Shown one piece after another: positions 1-11,170 of a DNA stretch of 64,000 nucleotides (its first letter is position 1; each line of letters opens with the position of its first letter). The position numbers and the translations under genes were made by a program. Below the pieces are notes generated by a model. The model had not been told where the DNA came from. It searched no databases and saw nothing but the letters and a program-made list of their open reading frames with translations. Source of the DNA: Hydractinia symbiolongicarpus (taxonomy: Eukaryota > Cnidaria > Hydrozoa > Anthoathecata > Hydractiniidae); assembly GCF_029227915.1 (NCBI RefSeq), contig NC_079879.1, forward strand, positions 6,446,001-6,510,000. Reading direction: 5' to 3'.

Positions 1-790
1 TGGTCATTTTCGGCAATATAGTCCTAAGAAGAAAAACCAATAAAGGATTTTGGTAACAGATGAGTGTAATATTTATGTTTAAATGCTAATCAGATTTGGC
101 ACAAAAACAGTGGTAGGTATTTTTTTAGACATTCAATTGTTTTCTATAAACAAAACAGTTAAGTTGCTTTTCTAATATAGGCGTGCTAATGCAGGCAGGA
201 AAATGAAGTACAACAAAGGAAAAAAAGATCTTAATTATTACGAGCACACCCTCTTAAAAGATTTCTAAAAATAATTTTCATGTCACCCAAGTTAATGCGA
301 ACTTTCTGTTTCGCAGGAACATAAATAAAGAAAGAGTATTCAAATTGCACTACCTAGAATTTTATATTTCTTTAGGTCAACAAAAAAACAAACAAACAAA
401 AAGTGTAAAATGTGTATTACACTATTACTATTATTGTTCCACCAGAAGCATTAGTGTCTCTTTCGTTGACGTTGAAATTATTAATTTTTAATCTAGCCCT
501 TCTTGACACTTTAAGTTTTGACATAAACTTTCATTTTGTGATTACAGGATCCTAATTACAAGTACACATCTTTTTGTAGAAATAATATTGGTTGGTTCTA
601 ATTTAGTGCACATTTTGCTCTGATAAATGTTTTTTTCCTAATTATGATAGGTACCCTTGAAAATAATTATTTTTTGGTGATCCCTAAATTAGGTTAATGT
701 ATAAAAATAACTTTTAAAAATGATTTTATATACCGTATATTTTAGTCCCTTTATACCAAAATAAACCCAGGTCAAACACCACTTATTATA
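1..790. other. Noncoding AT-rich sequence, presumed AK9 intron
   Basis: No exon with AK9 similarity, no long open frame and no recognisable repeat boundary is visible. It lies downstream (in gene sense) of AK9 exon 8 and is read here as intron. Confidence 0.4.
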
Positions 791-1599
791 ATTACTGTGG
801 AAAGTTATCATTTCTTGAACATGATAGTTTAGTAGGCGACGTTTCGGGAGATCCTTCTCCCATCATTGGGCAAAGTAAAATGATGTTGCGCATGTATTTA
901 TATAATTGCAGAGGATCGAAATTCATAAAAATTAACCAATCAGAAACGAGCTGATAATTACAGCTAATTACGGTAATTAACATTTTCGGACCTGGATGTA
1001 GGTAACTACTTTTTCTGTAGGGCTGGTAACCAAATCTCAGGAAGTTGATACTCTGTCAATGATTTTCTTCTCATCCCAATTAAACTGATGACTTCTGCTC
1101 CAGCTGTGGTCCGCAATTTCGTTTTTCTTTACATCTCCGTTTCTCACTGCGCGCATATGTTCTTGTACTCGTTGCTTAAACTTTCTTTTCGTTTCGCCTA
1201 TATACACTGCATCACAATCTTTACACAGGATTTCGTAAACAACATTGCTTTGTTCTTCCAGGTTTATTTTGTCTTTTGGTTTAGACAAAGTGCTTCTTAT
1301 GGTGTCTTTAGAGGTAAGAATGCATTTGATCTTGTGTTGCCTTAAAACTCGACAAAGGATCTCGCTGGTACCTGGTACAAAGGGTAGGAATGCTGATACG
1401 ATAAATTCCTCTGATGTTTCCTTGTTGTCTCCGTTGCATCTTCTCTTCATTTTATTTTCTACTTGCGTGATGACTTTATGACTGTATCCATTTGCGATTA
1501 ATGAATTTCTTACACGTCGAATTTCTTACTTACTTTAGCTCTTACTGTGTCGCCTACTAAACTATCATGTTCAAGAAATGATAAACTTTCCACAGTAAT
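791..1599 (-). mobile_element. Truncated Penelope-like element with inverted terminal repeats
   Basis: A 49-bp arm at 791-839 is repeated in inverted orientation at 1551-1599 with about one indel. Between them is a minus-strand frame that ends in a GIY-YIG nuclease domain. Penelope-like elements (PLEs) carry an RT followed by GIY-YIG and often have LTR-like pLTRs, sometimes inverted. Here the RT is lost and only the C-terminal part remains, so this is a 5'-truncated copy. Near the left arm the minus strand reads GGGAG-loop-CTCCC followed by GAAACGTC. This resembles helix II plus the GAAA/GUC half of the hammerhead ribozymes known in PLE pLTRs, but the CUGAUGA box is degenerate. The element lies in an AK9 intron. 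Confidence 0.8.
1037..1525 (-). pseudogene. PLE C-terminal fragment with GIY-YIG endonuclease
   Basis: The open frame runs from about 1525 to the stop at 1037; the first methionine is at 1450, but the homologous frame continues upstream of it (NSLIANGYSHKVITQVENK), so that methionine is not a true start. The domain shows VVYEILCKDCDAVYIGETKR, the GIY-YIG core (VYEI and YIGET), then a KFKQRVQEH helix and an H-containing end. In PLEs this nuclease nicks target DNA for primed reverse transcription. Without the RT this copy cannot act alone. Confidence 0.75.
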
Positions 1600-2164
1600 A
1601 TGAATACTGAACAGACTAACCGAAATAATATCTTCAATAACCACTTATTAAAACTGACTTTGCTGTAATCAGGGCTTTACAACCTAGGCCCGGTTATGTT
1701 GTAGATATATCATAACGATATGGTAGGCCTTTTCAGAATGACCTTTTTTTAATCACAATTTTTGCAAAGTTTATTTCTTTATATAAAAATATTTTAAAAA
1801 ATACAGGGACTTTTTCTTACATTTCCTGCCTTCATAAAAGACTTCTTTTGCAAACCTAGCTGGCTCCAAACACTCATTTAATGTGCTTAAGAATGGCAAA
1901 TGGCAAATCTATTTTACTCAAATTCATTTTACTTAAACTTTCGTCTTTAGAATGCAAGTAGAGAATAGTTTATTGTTAGGCGAAGAAAAAAAAATGCTTC
2001 TACATTAAACTAGTTGGATTCTTCTTGGCAACACTCCCCTTATGCAGAAAGCTGCTATCATGTTTCATTTTTCAAGAGAGATTCTAAAATGGTATCTTAA
2101 AATGGTTATAAGATTAGAGACACATAATTTCACTAATTGGACCAAAAATTGCCTTATTAAATAC
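1600..2164. other. Noncoding intron sequence
   Basis: Lies between the PLE and AK9 exon 8. It is AT-rich, with no further coding or repeat structure that I can support. Confidence 0.4.
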
Positions 2165-5100
2165 CTCAAATTTTTTCAGCATGAGCTTTCTGTAATTTTT
2201 TAAATTTTTTGACAAATTTTCTGAAAGTTCATCTTTTCGGACAACTAATCTCTCGAAAAGTTCTTTTGTTTGTTCTTCTCTATCAAGATCTTCAAGCAGT
2301 TCCTACAAAACAAAATTATTAAAACCTTGTAGACATGGCAATAGCAGTCACTGGCAGCTTAAAAAACTTATTAATGTTCGAAAAAATTGCTTGAAGAAAA
2401 ATCAGTTGGATGAAATTACTGGACAAATGATGCAAGTCTAAAGTAATTTTAATCAGTTATAAAAAGTTTCTTAAGAACCTCTTCTTCAGAAGATTCTTCA
2501 TCATCCACATCACTTCCTTCCTCTTCATCACCCTCCTCATTCTCATCTCCATCTTCTTTAGTTTCTTGTGCAGCAGTTTCTATAAATTCTTTCTCATAAA
2601 ATTCCTTTGTGTACAAATTGTTTGTTACAGGATCAACTTTAACTCCCACAATACGTTTCATCAGGTCGTTATCTGCAATCTAATCAAAGAAAACATAAGA
2701 AACATAAGCTGGGAACTGTAAATTAAATCCTTGCGGATTATTTATGACAGTAAAAAGAGAACACATTTAAATAAAAAATATATAGAATGCAGTTATAACA
2801 CCAGTAAGTAAAGCTTAGTTTACACTATGTGTTTAGGATTGTGTGTCTGTTGGGTATGAATTGCATCTAAATCTTGTCACATAGGACTTATGTTTAAGTG
2901 ATACATATGACGCTATTTACACAAAATGTTGAATAAAAAAGCTAAGCTTGAATAGTATGAAAACAAATTTTTACTATTTATATTCCATTTTGATTATTTA
3001 ATTTTACATATATATTCCAAAAAAAAAAAAAGGTAAAAAGCAAAAACATGTTTCAAAGGAAACATTTGAAAAAGACTGGCTTGTGGTATGCTGTTCTTTT
3101 CGTGACTGTAATTGTTTAGAAAAAATAAAATTGTACCAATTTTGCAATGGTTTTCCTTGTTTTTTCTCTGCTGCCATTATGAAAATAAGTTAAATATCTT
3201 AAGGGCAAAAATGTTCACAGACAGACATTTTCATGGGATTTATTTTCTAAGGAGTCCAAAAGATCTAGTAGATTTCCAAAAACTAATTTTCGCGTTTGGC
3301 TACTATTTGGTAAATGTCATGGACTTAATTTTTAAGTTTATTGAAAATATACATTTTACAGAAGGTTTCTAAAGTATTTATTTCTTGATATATTTAAAAT
3401 ATTTTACAGAGATTATAATTTAAGTAATAATCATTATTTTTATCCTCCTCGAATAAATTGAACGCATTTCAAATTCCCTGCCTGTAACTTCCATCCCATT
3501 TGTCACAGGGCGGATATTTTTTTTTCATAAATAAAAAAATTAATCTCCTCTTCATCCATAACTGATGTGTGACCAGCATTACTTTAATCAGAATATTTGA
3601 CAGAGGGTTGTGTGTCGGCAACTTCTTTTGATATTCCATTGGTTACTACTGCTGACCTTTCTACAGGTGTCAGGGTGGTAGGCATTCATCAAACAACCTA
3701 TATGCAACTGCTTGAGGACTGATAATTTTAACTTGACTTATATGTTATTCAAGGGTGTTCCTTTTCTATTTTATTAGTGATTTTTACTGTACTATTCCGT
3801 AAACTTTTGCGTCATCAGTGCCTTGAAAGAACCATTTACAGTAAGGTCAAGTGGTTGGAATATGTTTGTCTAAAATTTATGATACTTTTATGTATATACC
3901 TGGAGAATTTTCTTTTGGGTTTTCCCTTCTGGTAGCACTGCAATTTGATAATGACTTAAAAACAGCAGTTTTACTTTTTTAAAATTAGTCTCTGTGGTGA
4001 AGTAATTTGGGAATGCAATTGAATTTTCATGACAACGAAAATGTTCCAAGGAGAAAAAGGGAAGATAGACTGATGAATAAAACAAGATATCGACGAAAAC
4101 AAGTATGGGCACGCAAATATGGTTTCTTAAATTTTCGAGTTTAATTTTGTTGTTAGAGGTTACCATTATTACCAAAAGTATTGGCAACCTAAATATAATA
4201 TAAATGAACAACTACTCACGAGGGAGATAATTCATTTGATTTATTTGTTGTTAAAACATTTGTGGGGTCAAGTGGAAGAACTATTGGTCATTTAACAATA
4301 TAGATGTCTCATTCAACAAAGTTTTTATTACGTGGTGCAATATTATTTGCTACTTTGTCATCAACTACATACAAAGGATCGCCTTTAGTACAAGGCAGGT
4401 TGAAAATACATTGCAAAGTGACTATTAATATGGCTAAAACCTTGAAAATCAAACAAATTATTGAAGGAAATATGATCTTTATTCTGAACCTCAAAGTTCA
4501 AAAGTGCTAGGTTCCGTCCTTCACCATACAATTGATGTTAAGTTTGATCCTTTTTATCTTTTGATTTACTCTTATTCTTCAGGTCCCAAAAGAGCTGAGG
4601 AATGAGAGTAAATGTTGTAAAAAAAAGTAAAAAAAACTGGCATTATTGATCTTGATTTGGTAGTTTTAAGACGGACTATTACAGCGTTGTAGTGCAGCAA
4701 AAGTTTATTTCTAGCACAACAAAAAAGTTTGTACTGCAGCAAATGTCTATCTTAATTTTCAAATTCCTCATGTGAGTCTTTTTGGATTAGCATCATGATT
4801 ACTTATGCAAGTTACAGTTATACAGAAATAGAGATTGTTTTAGAGCAATGTATGTAATAAACAATATATTTATATTGTGTTCTGAAAATTTTAGATAATT
4901 GTATTTCAGAAAAAAATATCGTTCAAGATAAAAATTAATGACAAATCAATCCCAATGACATATCCAGTTCTTGTTTGTTTTTTAAATATTTGTTTATAAC
5001 ACAACAAATAACTTCTGACGGAAAGATATATGTTTGCAAACATATTTGTCATTACGTTGGCAAATATCGAGTGTCATCTGGAATTACAAAGGCTATAACT

Positions 5101-7812
5101 GCCCTTATCGCAATTCATGCTGGAGGGTAGAATCAGTCCCCTCTCCCACCACTCTTCAACTTTTTTTTCATAACTATTCATGGGCTTATAGTTAGTTACA
5201 CCTTGATACTTTAGCAAACTTTTCTTTGTCTTCCAAAATAAATCCTTTAAAAATAAAAATCATATACAATAGTGTTGCATGTTAATCAGTAAATTTTACA
5301 ACATGCATCTGAACTAAAAGACCTTTAAAATAAAAATCATGCACGTTTAATTTTTAGTTTGAATGTTTAGCTATGTGAGAACATATGCAGAATTATAAAT
5401 TTTTTATTTTTTTTTTAAAAAAATAACAGTTTGTAAAGAACTTTATGCAGTATATTTTTTTTAAAAAAACTAACCATTTGTACAGAACTTTCATTTCACG
5501 TTGTGGCAAGAAGGCATCTGTTCTGGACATAACAGTCAGTAAAAATTAAAGTGGGCAATAAATCCTGCACAATAGAGTAATGGGCCAAAAAAACGACTAG
5601 CTAGTTAAAAAGTTTTTAACAAAGAAGAAGGTTGAAGATAGCGGTCAAGCGAGAAGAAAAATAATTATTTAACAGCTATCTGGAATTACATGAAGTTTTA
5701 ACAAAAAGTGGATTATGCAAATCTTTCAGGTGAGTCCAACTTGTAAATGTACCTCAGGGTCACTTCAGGCTTGTTTTTAATATAGCAGTAGAGTTATATT
5801 TTACATCTTAAATTACTGTTGTTTACAAATTCCATAGAATTTGCACTGAAAGTATACTCAACATTTTCACACACAGGTTATTGTTATTTGTACAAAAGTC
5901 GCAATGAACCGCAATAAATGTGATGTAATTATTTTCTCTAAGCAATAATGGTCTATCATGAAAGTTATTTATTTATGAAAGTTGTGCCAACGCGGAAGCT
6001 TTACACTCGGACTGCACTGCAGGTATATTTCTAATACCGTAATGCTTCGAATAAACGCCCCCCTTCTATTAAACGCCCCCCTCGAATAGACGGCCCTCCT
6101 TTTCAGTCATTTTTTAAATAAACACCCCCCTCGAATATACGCCCCTCCTTCATAAGAGGAGTTTATGTGAGGCAATAGTAAAAGTGTACTTACTTACTTA
6201 CTTTTTTCCTAAATCTTAGGTTTAAGATTGAAAAACATGTGAATATCTTTTATTTTCTGTTGTGAAGATATATATTATAGGTATCCTTAAAAACTGTAAA
6301 AGAGACAAAGTGTAACAAATTTAATAAACGCCCTCCCTCTTTTAAACGCCCCCCCCTCCCTTTGAATAGAAGCCCCTCCAAGATGTCAAAAAATTTAATA
6401 AAACCCCCGGGCGTTTGTTCGAAGCATTACGGTAAAGGCATCTAGCACCTTAAGTAATACCTTTAAATTAATGATATAATCTGGAGGCATTGGTAGAGTC
6501 TTTAACATATTCAATTGTTCTTCAATGGATGTACCGTTAGTTGAAAGCATTGGAAATCCTTTTAATATGTAACCTATGATGAACATAGGATTATAATTTA
6601 TATTGTAAAAATTAAACTATTGAACTCATCACTAAAAAGAGAAATTTGAGAGAAGTAAATACTGCAAATTTTACCTCGATGCATCACCTCTGGAGAATTT
6701 AATTTTTCAATTAAGATCTCCAAAATTAGCGATTCAGGGACTGCTTCCCCTTTAAACAAATATTCTTGTGCCTAAAGAAGAACAAAGATGAGAAATATAA
6801 TTTTAGACTTTAAACCAATTCAAACATTTGATGCATAGCATATTATGTACTACTATGATATTAATTTTGTTATATTCTGCGTAAAACTTTTACACTACAT
6901 GATGAAATTGAAACAGTGCTACTGCAAGTATTTTTACATTGTGCCTAGATCTAATCAGGACTCAATCTGTGCAGTTGCCAGAACTGGCAGAAGCATAAAT
7001 AATGAGGAAAACCTATCAGACTCATTGCATGATTATTCTCTAGTAAAAATGTTCACCAGTATTATGATAAAGTTAAGAGAGTGGTATAATATGCCTTGGA
7101 AAAAATTGACTGTTTTTAAGACTACTATAGATAACCTCAAAGCTTTACAACATTTACAGATTTGCTATCTAAGGTGCAAACTTCATTATATAAAATCAAA
7201 ACTGACTTTATGTAGCGTTATTTTATTAACAAACAACTATACCTTTTTCCCATTTTCTGTTTCACACTCTATGGCACTTTGTATTGCGTCTGGAACTTCA
7301 CAATAACAAAAAAATAAATTGAAATTTCCTTACATTTGTACTTAACTTGTAAACACATCGATAAACAAGTTTACATTTAATTCACAAAGAAAACTAAAAT
7401 AATCTTACTGGTTACCAAAACACATTTCCACACTCTTGCAAATTTTCGTGCTAATGTACTTTTTCCAGACCCCTAAAATATATCCAGTGTTTTACACGTA
7501 AAATAACTTACTTTTGATAATCTTTTAAGAACATACAATTATAATTCCTTTGTGCTAATTTAATATTTTTTTCATTAAAATGTCTGCATCAATTACTTGG
7601 GTCAATGATAAATACACTAGCAAACTTACAGGCTTTCCAAACACAACAAAACATGTTGGTTTTGACAGTAAGAATAGTCTGTCTGCCTAAAAAAAAACAA
7701 TGTATACGCTAAAAAAAGAACTATTACAGTAATGTGAAGAAAGGATAAAAGGTTAAACTAAAATTTGTTGTAAAAAATTTACCTCGTCTTCATTGAAGGG
7801 GTCAATGTCCAT
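2165..7812 (-). CDS. AK9: Adenylate kinase 9 homologue, 5' eight coding exons (partial gene)
   Basis: AK9 is a multidomain nucleoside mono/diphosphate kinase of cilia and cytoplasm. Exons on the minus strand: 7812-7783 (ATG at 7812), 7686-7630, 7472-7409, 7295-7243, 6771-6675, 6573-6461, 2679-2479 and 2302-2165. Phases agree at every join and all but one site fit GT-AG consensus. Exons 2-3 join to give FVVFGKP followed by GSGKSTLARKFARVWK, an intact Walker A. Exon 5 carries EKLNSPEV and exon 6 begins GYILKGFP and ends PPDYIINLK, which follow the N-terminal kinase domain of animal AK9 in order. Exon 7 starts ADNDLMKRI and becomes an acidic D/E-rich linker, as in the animal protein. Exon 8 is charged and helical. 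The donor of exon 7 (GTTCTT at 2478) is weak; reading through meets a stop at 2449. The rest of the gene should lie left of position 1. Family assignment rests on remembered family features, not a search. Confidence 0.85.
2680..6034. other. AK9 intron 6 (about 3.8 kb), mostly unannotated
   Basis: Bounded by the exon 6 donor at 6460 and the exon 7 acceptor at 2680. Apart from the pogo/Jerky remnant (3585-3870) and the MITE (6035-6434), I see only A- and T-rich stretches and short unsupported open frames. Confidence 0.5.
3585..3870 (-). pseudogene. Pogo/Jerky-type DDE transposase remnant (3' part)
   Basis: Minus-strand translation gives NIFQPLDLTVNGSFKALM, matching the conserved FQPLDL(T/S)VN segment that follows the last catalytic acidic residue in Jerky/Tigger (DDE_1) transposases. 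After a stop and frame changes come LSVLKQLH and then VVTNGISKEVADTQ, which match the tail of that domain in order. Two or more frame breaks and several stops make it nonfunctional. No terminal repeats were found, so the element's limits are unknown. It is an old insertion within AK9 intron 6. Confidence 0.6.
6035..6434. mobile_element. MITE with TACCGTAATGC terminal inverted repeats
   Basis: The left end TACCGTAATGCTTCGAATAA recurs inverted at the right end, with about 26 of the first 27 bases matching. The element begins and ends with TA, consistent with the TA target duplication of Tc1/mariner-type transposons. The interior has no coding capacity and repeats CGAATA/AACGCCCCCC-like blocks several times, making it C-rich on the plus strand against an AT-rich background. 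The right end lies 26 bp from the donor of AK9 exon 6 (6461). Confidence 0.75.
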
Positions 7813-8228
7813 AGTTTAAGTTAGATGTCCCTACATTCTTATATTAAACATACATATATCTAAAAAACAAAATTTTAATTTAGAATACTTTTAAAAATGT
7901 GTTACTTCATTTTATGGAGCTAAACTAGAAGTTTTTCTCATGTTAATTGTAGCACTTCAGCATGTGGTTAGTATATGTTAGGATTACTTTGGTTATAACT
8001 ATGTCCAGTAAAAATCTAGTGAGGTTGGGGTGGTTTCTGCTATAGCCATGACCTTACAAGCTGAAAAGGACTCTAGTCTCACCTGCCTGCAAAGGACTTA
8101 AACCCTACTAAGGTCTTGATTATTAAATACTGCAAATTAAAATCCAGTACTTCAAAATGCACTATTTGTACCTCCAGTTCAACCCACCCTCTATCCCTTG
8201 CCATGTATTGATTAATGGTTTATAGGAA
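7813..8228 (-). promoter_or_regulatory. 5' flank of AK9, presumed promoter/5'UTR
   Basis: This is the only sequence between the AK9 start codon and the Copia insertion at 8234. It should hold the 5'UTR and core promoter by position. I see no convincing TATA element, CpG-rich stretch or other gene. The proximity means the Copia 5' LTR lies about 420 bp upstream of AK9, in the opposite orientation. Confidence 0.3.
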
Positions 8229-8233
8229 TCAAT
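8229..8233. repeat. 5-bp target-site duplication of Copia-1, left copy
   Basis: TCAAT precedes the 5' LTR and recurs at 12854-12858 directly after the 3' LTR. Five base pairs is the usual Copia integrase duplication. Confidence 0.85.
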
Positions 8234-8332
8234 TGTTTACTATGTTTACTATTGTTATATTTTAGATTAGTTTATAACTGTGTTGTATGACTGGGGGTTT
8301 TACCTATCTCAGTAAATATATTGATGTTAACA
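8234..8332 (+). repeat. Copia-1 5' LTR (99 bp)
   Basis: Begins TGTTTACTATG and ends GATGTTAACA. It is short for a Copia LTR. It differs from the 3' LTR by two substitutions (C/T, T/C) and one change at the G-T run, implying a fairly old insertion. Confidence 0.92.
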
Positions 8333-8333
8333 G

Positions 8334-8345
8334 TGGTAGCAGAGG
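8334..8345 (+). promoter_or_regulatory. Copia-1 primer binding site (initiator tRNA-Met type)
   Basis: TGGTAGCAGAGG lies one base after the 5' LTR. TGGTAGCAGAG is complementary to the 3' end of initiator methionine tRNA, the usual minus-strand primer for Copia elements. Confidence 0.8.
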
Positions 8346-9300
8346 ATGAGTCACAATTACAAGATATCCCCAGTCTTTAATGACAAAAAGCCATATAATC
8401 GTTATGTTGATGAATTGAAAGTATGGACATTATTAAGAGATTTAGAGAAGCAGAAGCAAGAGATCGCAGTGGCCTTACATTTACCAGAAGAAGATTCAAC
8501 ACAAGTACGAGATAAAGTGTTCAGTGAGATTAGTATTGCTGATTTGAATAAAGAAGATGGAATAGACACTTTGATAGCATTTATGGACAACTTGTTTAAG
8601 AAACATGAATTAAGTGATATGTATGAACATTACACAAACTTTGATCGTTATTAAAGAAACAGTGATGAAACTATGGAGTCGTATATAATCGAATTTGAAA
8701 AGTTGTACAATAAAACAGAGAAATTTGATATGGCATTACCAGAAAGTGTTTTAGCATTTAAATTACTTGATGGAGCTTATTTAAAACATTCGGACAGACA
8801 ACTTGTACTTACTGGTGTAAACTATGAAGAAGTAAATACTATGTTTAAACAAATCGGAGAACAATCATTACCTGCTAATAGCAATGAAAGCATAAAAGTT
8901 GAACCATCTATTAGTAAAACTGAACCTGTATTTATTACTGGAACTCATGGAAATTCAGTTAGACCTCGAAATGAACGTTTCAGATATGGTAACAGAAATA
9001 ATTATGAATGAAACAATCAACGACCATTACGTAAAAGAAATAATCCACTTGATGAAAAGGGTAAACCACTTAGATGTCACACTTGTCAGTCAGTTATGCA
9101 CTTTGCTCGGTTTTGTCCTCATGGGAATAAAACCTTTGACAAGCCAGTGTTCCAAGCAAGCAATGAAAATGATATGGTGGAAAAAACAGTTCTTTTTACG
9201 GGTGCAGTAATTGAAGATAAAAGTGTTTTATTGTCAGAAGCTCTTAACTGTGCTGTACTAGATAGTGCTTGCTCAGCTACTGTTAGCGGAGAAGATTGGC
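8346..9300 (+). pseudogene. Copia-1 gag with zinc knuckle and start of protease
   Basis: The ATG lies one base after the primer site. One frame runs from 8346 to 9614 with no frameshift but with in-frame stops at 8652, 9009, 9303 and 9612. Gag packages element RNA. The body is charged and helical (DLNKEDGIDTLIAFMDNLF). The nucleocapsid knuckle is CHTCQSVMHFARFC, an intact CX2CX4HX4C, at about 9079-9120. The protease then begins with NCAVLDSACSATVSG. The usual DSG active-site triad reads DSA here, which would be expected to impair the enzyme. Confidence 0.8.
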
Positions 9301-9614
9301 TTTAGTGTTATTTGGATTCACTAACAACAGAACGAAAGTGCAAAATACAACAATCTCCCAGTGACACTGTTTTTCAATTCGGTGGTAGGGAAAGATTAAA
9401 ATCCAATGGCAAAGTTAAAATACCATGTAATATGGCTGGGAAGGAATGTGAAATTGTGACAGACATAGTTGAAGGTGATATACCTCTTCTTCTTAGTAAA
9501 ACAGCTATGAAAAAAGGGGACATGAAATTAGATCTGGTAAACGACACTGCTGAAATATTTGGTACAATAGTTGATTTGCAGAATACAACATCAGGCCATT
9601 ATTGCGTACCTTAA
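9301..9614 (+). pseudogene. Copia-1 protease, remainder
   Basis: Same frame as gag. It shows FQFGGRERLKSNGKVKIP and then EGDIPLLLSKTAMK, the conserved second half of Copia aspartic proteases, and ends GHYCVP followed by a stop. The Copia-2 element has the parallel LPLLLSKKSLK and GHYCIP. Confidence 0.7.
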
Positions 9615-9679
9615 AAGAGGACGAAGTCTGTTTATCCAACTCAATATTGACAAATGAGTCGTTTAAAGAGAAATAAAAG

Positions 9680-10650
9680 GAAATTGTAAAATTGCACAAG
9701 CAATTTGGACATCCCACTCCAAAAGGTTAGCAAGTTTGTTGGTTGATGCAAAACTATATGATGAAGACTGTAAGAGAATCCTTAATCAAATTGAACAGGA
9801 CTGCGAAACATGCAAGACGTTTAAACGGAGACCACCTAGACCAGTGGTCTCACTGCCATTAGCTATTGATTTCAATTAGTGTGTTGTAATGGATTTTAAA
9901 GAATGGGTAAAAACAAAATATGTTTGTTTTACCTCATTGATGCAGCTACTCGATCCACTTTAGCTACAGTAATTCGAAGCAAATTACCTTCTGTTATTAT
10001 TGACAAAACCATGCAGTTGTGGATTGGTAATGGATTTGGTGTTTCTGGACGCTTATTAGCAGACAATGGAGGATAATTTGCTAATGAAGAGTACCGGGAT
10101 ATGTGTGATAACCTAAATATTGAAGTTTTAAACACAGCAGCTTGTAGTCCATGGCATAATGTATTGTGTGAACGGAACCATGCAATTTTAGATGTTGTTT
10201 GAGAAAGATTCTTGATGAAAACCCAAAATTATTGTTGGAAGTTGGTTTGGTCTGGGCACTTAATGCCAAGAATTCCTTGCATATGAATTCTGGTTATAGT
10301 TCCTATCAATTAGTTTTCGGACGAAATCCGAATTTGCCATCAGTGTTAAATGCAAATTCACCAGCTTTAGAAGGTGTAACCGTATCACATGTGTTTGCAA
10401 AGCATATTAATGACCTTCATAATGAACGTAAAGCATTTGTTGAAGCTGAAGCTTCAGAAAGAGTTATAGAAGAGCTTTGCATCATCAGACTCGAAGTACT
10501 AACACACAGTATTACAATGGAGAGAAAGTCTACCATAAACATGATGATTCACCAAAGTGGAGGGGTCCTGCTAAAGTTATTGGTCAAGACGCCAAGGTTG
10601 TTTTTGTTCGGCAAGACAGTGTGTATGTCAGAGTCCCATCTTGTCGATTA
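9680..10650 (+). pseudogene. Copia-1 integrase, frameshifted
   Basis: The zinc-binding HHCC module is split by a frame change: LHKQFGHPTPK, then DCETCKTFKRRPPRPVVSLP. The DDE core follows in broken frames (VVMDFKE), then a shift at about 10200 into WALNAKNSLHMNSGYSSYQL and LVFGRNPNLPS. The C-terminal piece YYNGEKVYHKHDDSPKWRGP is in yet another frame from about 10510. At least three frame changes and several stops make it inactive. The integrase would insert element cDNA into chromosomes. Confidence 0.8.
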
Positions 10651-11170
10651 GTTAAAGTGGATCAAGAATTTTCTGGCTCTAATCAGAACAAACTTGACAA
10701 TACAGATCTTAAAGAAAACAAAGATGTAGGTGATCATCAATCAGAAGTAGTGATTGATTTAGAGGCTGAAGAGATGAGAAGAAGAGAAATGCTACACCTG
10801 TGCAACAAGAACAACGTAACAGAAGTGAACACGAGGAAAATGTTTTAGATGTACCAGCAGAAATGAATTTGGAAGGAGAACAACAGGTGTCTGTTCGAAA
10901 AGAGCATGATTTTCCTAAAGTTAACGACCATGTTGAAGTGAAGATGAAAGATGTACCAGAATGGTTCACAGCAAAAGTGATAAGTAGAGGTGGAAAAGTT
11001 ACAGGGAAGTACAGTAGTTGGTACAACATAAGGAAAGAAGGTACAAATGATGAAATGTGCCTATATTTTAAGGATGTTGAAGATCGGAAAAAAGTTGAAA
11101 GTGTCAATGTAGTTATTCTTCCAGAACACGTACATGATACTTTCGAGGCAGTTAAAGCAAAACAGTAGGA
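10651..11170 (+). pseudogene. Copia-1 linker between integrase and RT
   Basis: Open in one frame from 10800 to a TAG at 11166. It is rich in acidic and basic residues with KVNDHVEVKMKDVPEWFTAK, resembling a small beta-barrel (chromo/Tudor-like) segment often found after Copia integrases. I would not name the fold with confidence. Confidence 0.5.

Noticed and set aside
6845-7306. 153-codon plus-strand ORF as a gene
   Set aside because: It overlaps AK9 exon 4 on the opposite strand, has AT-driven composition and no recognised domain.
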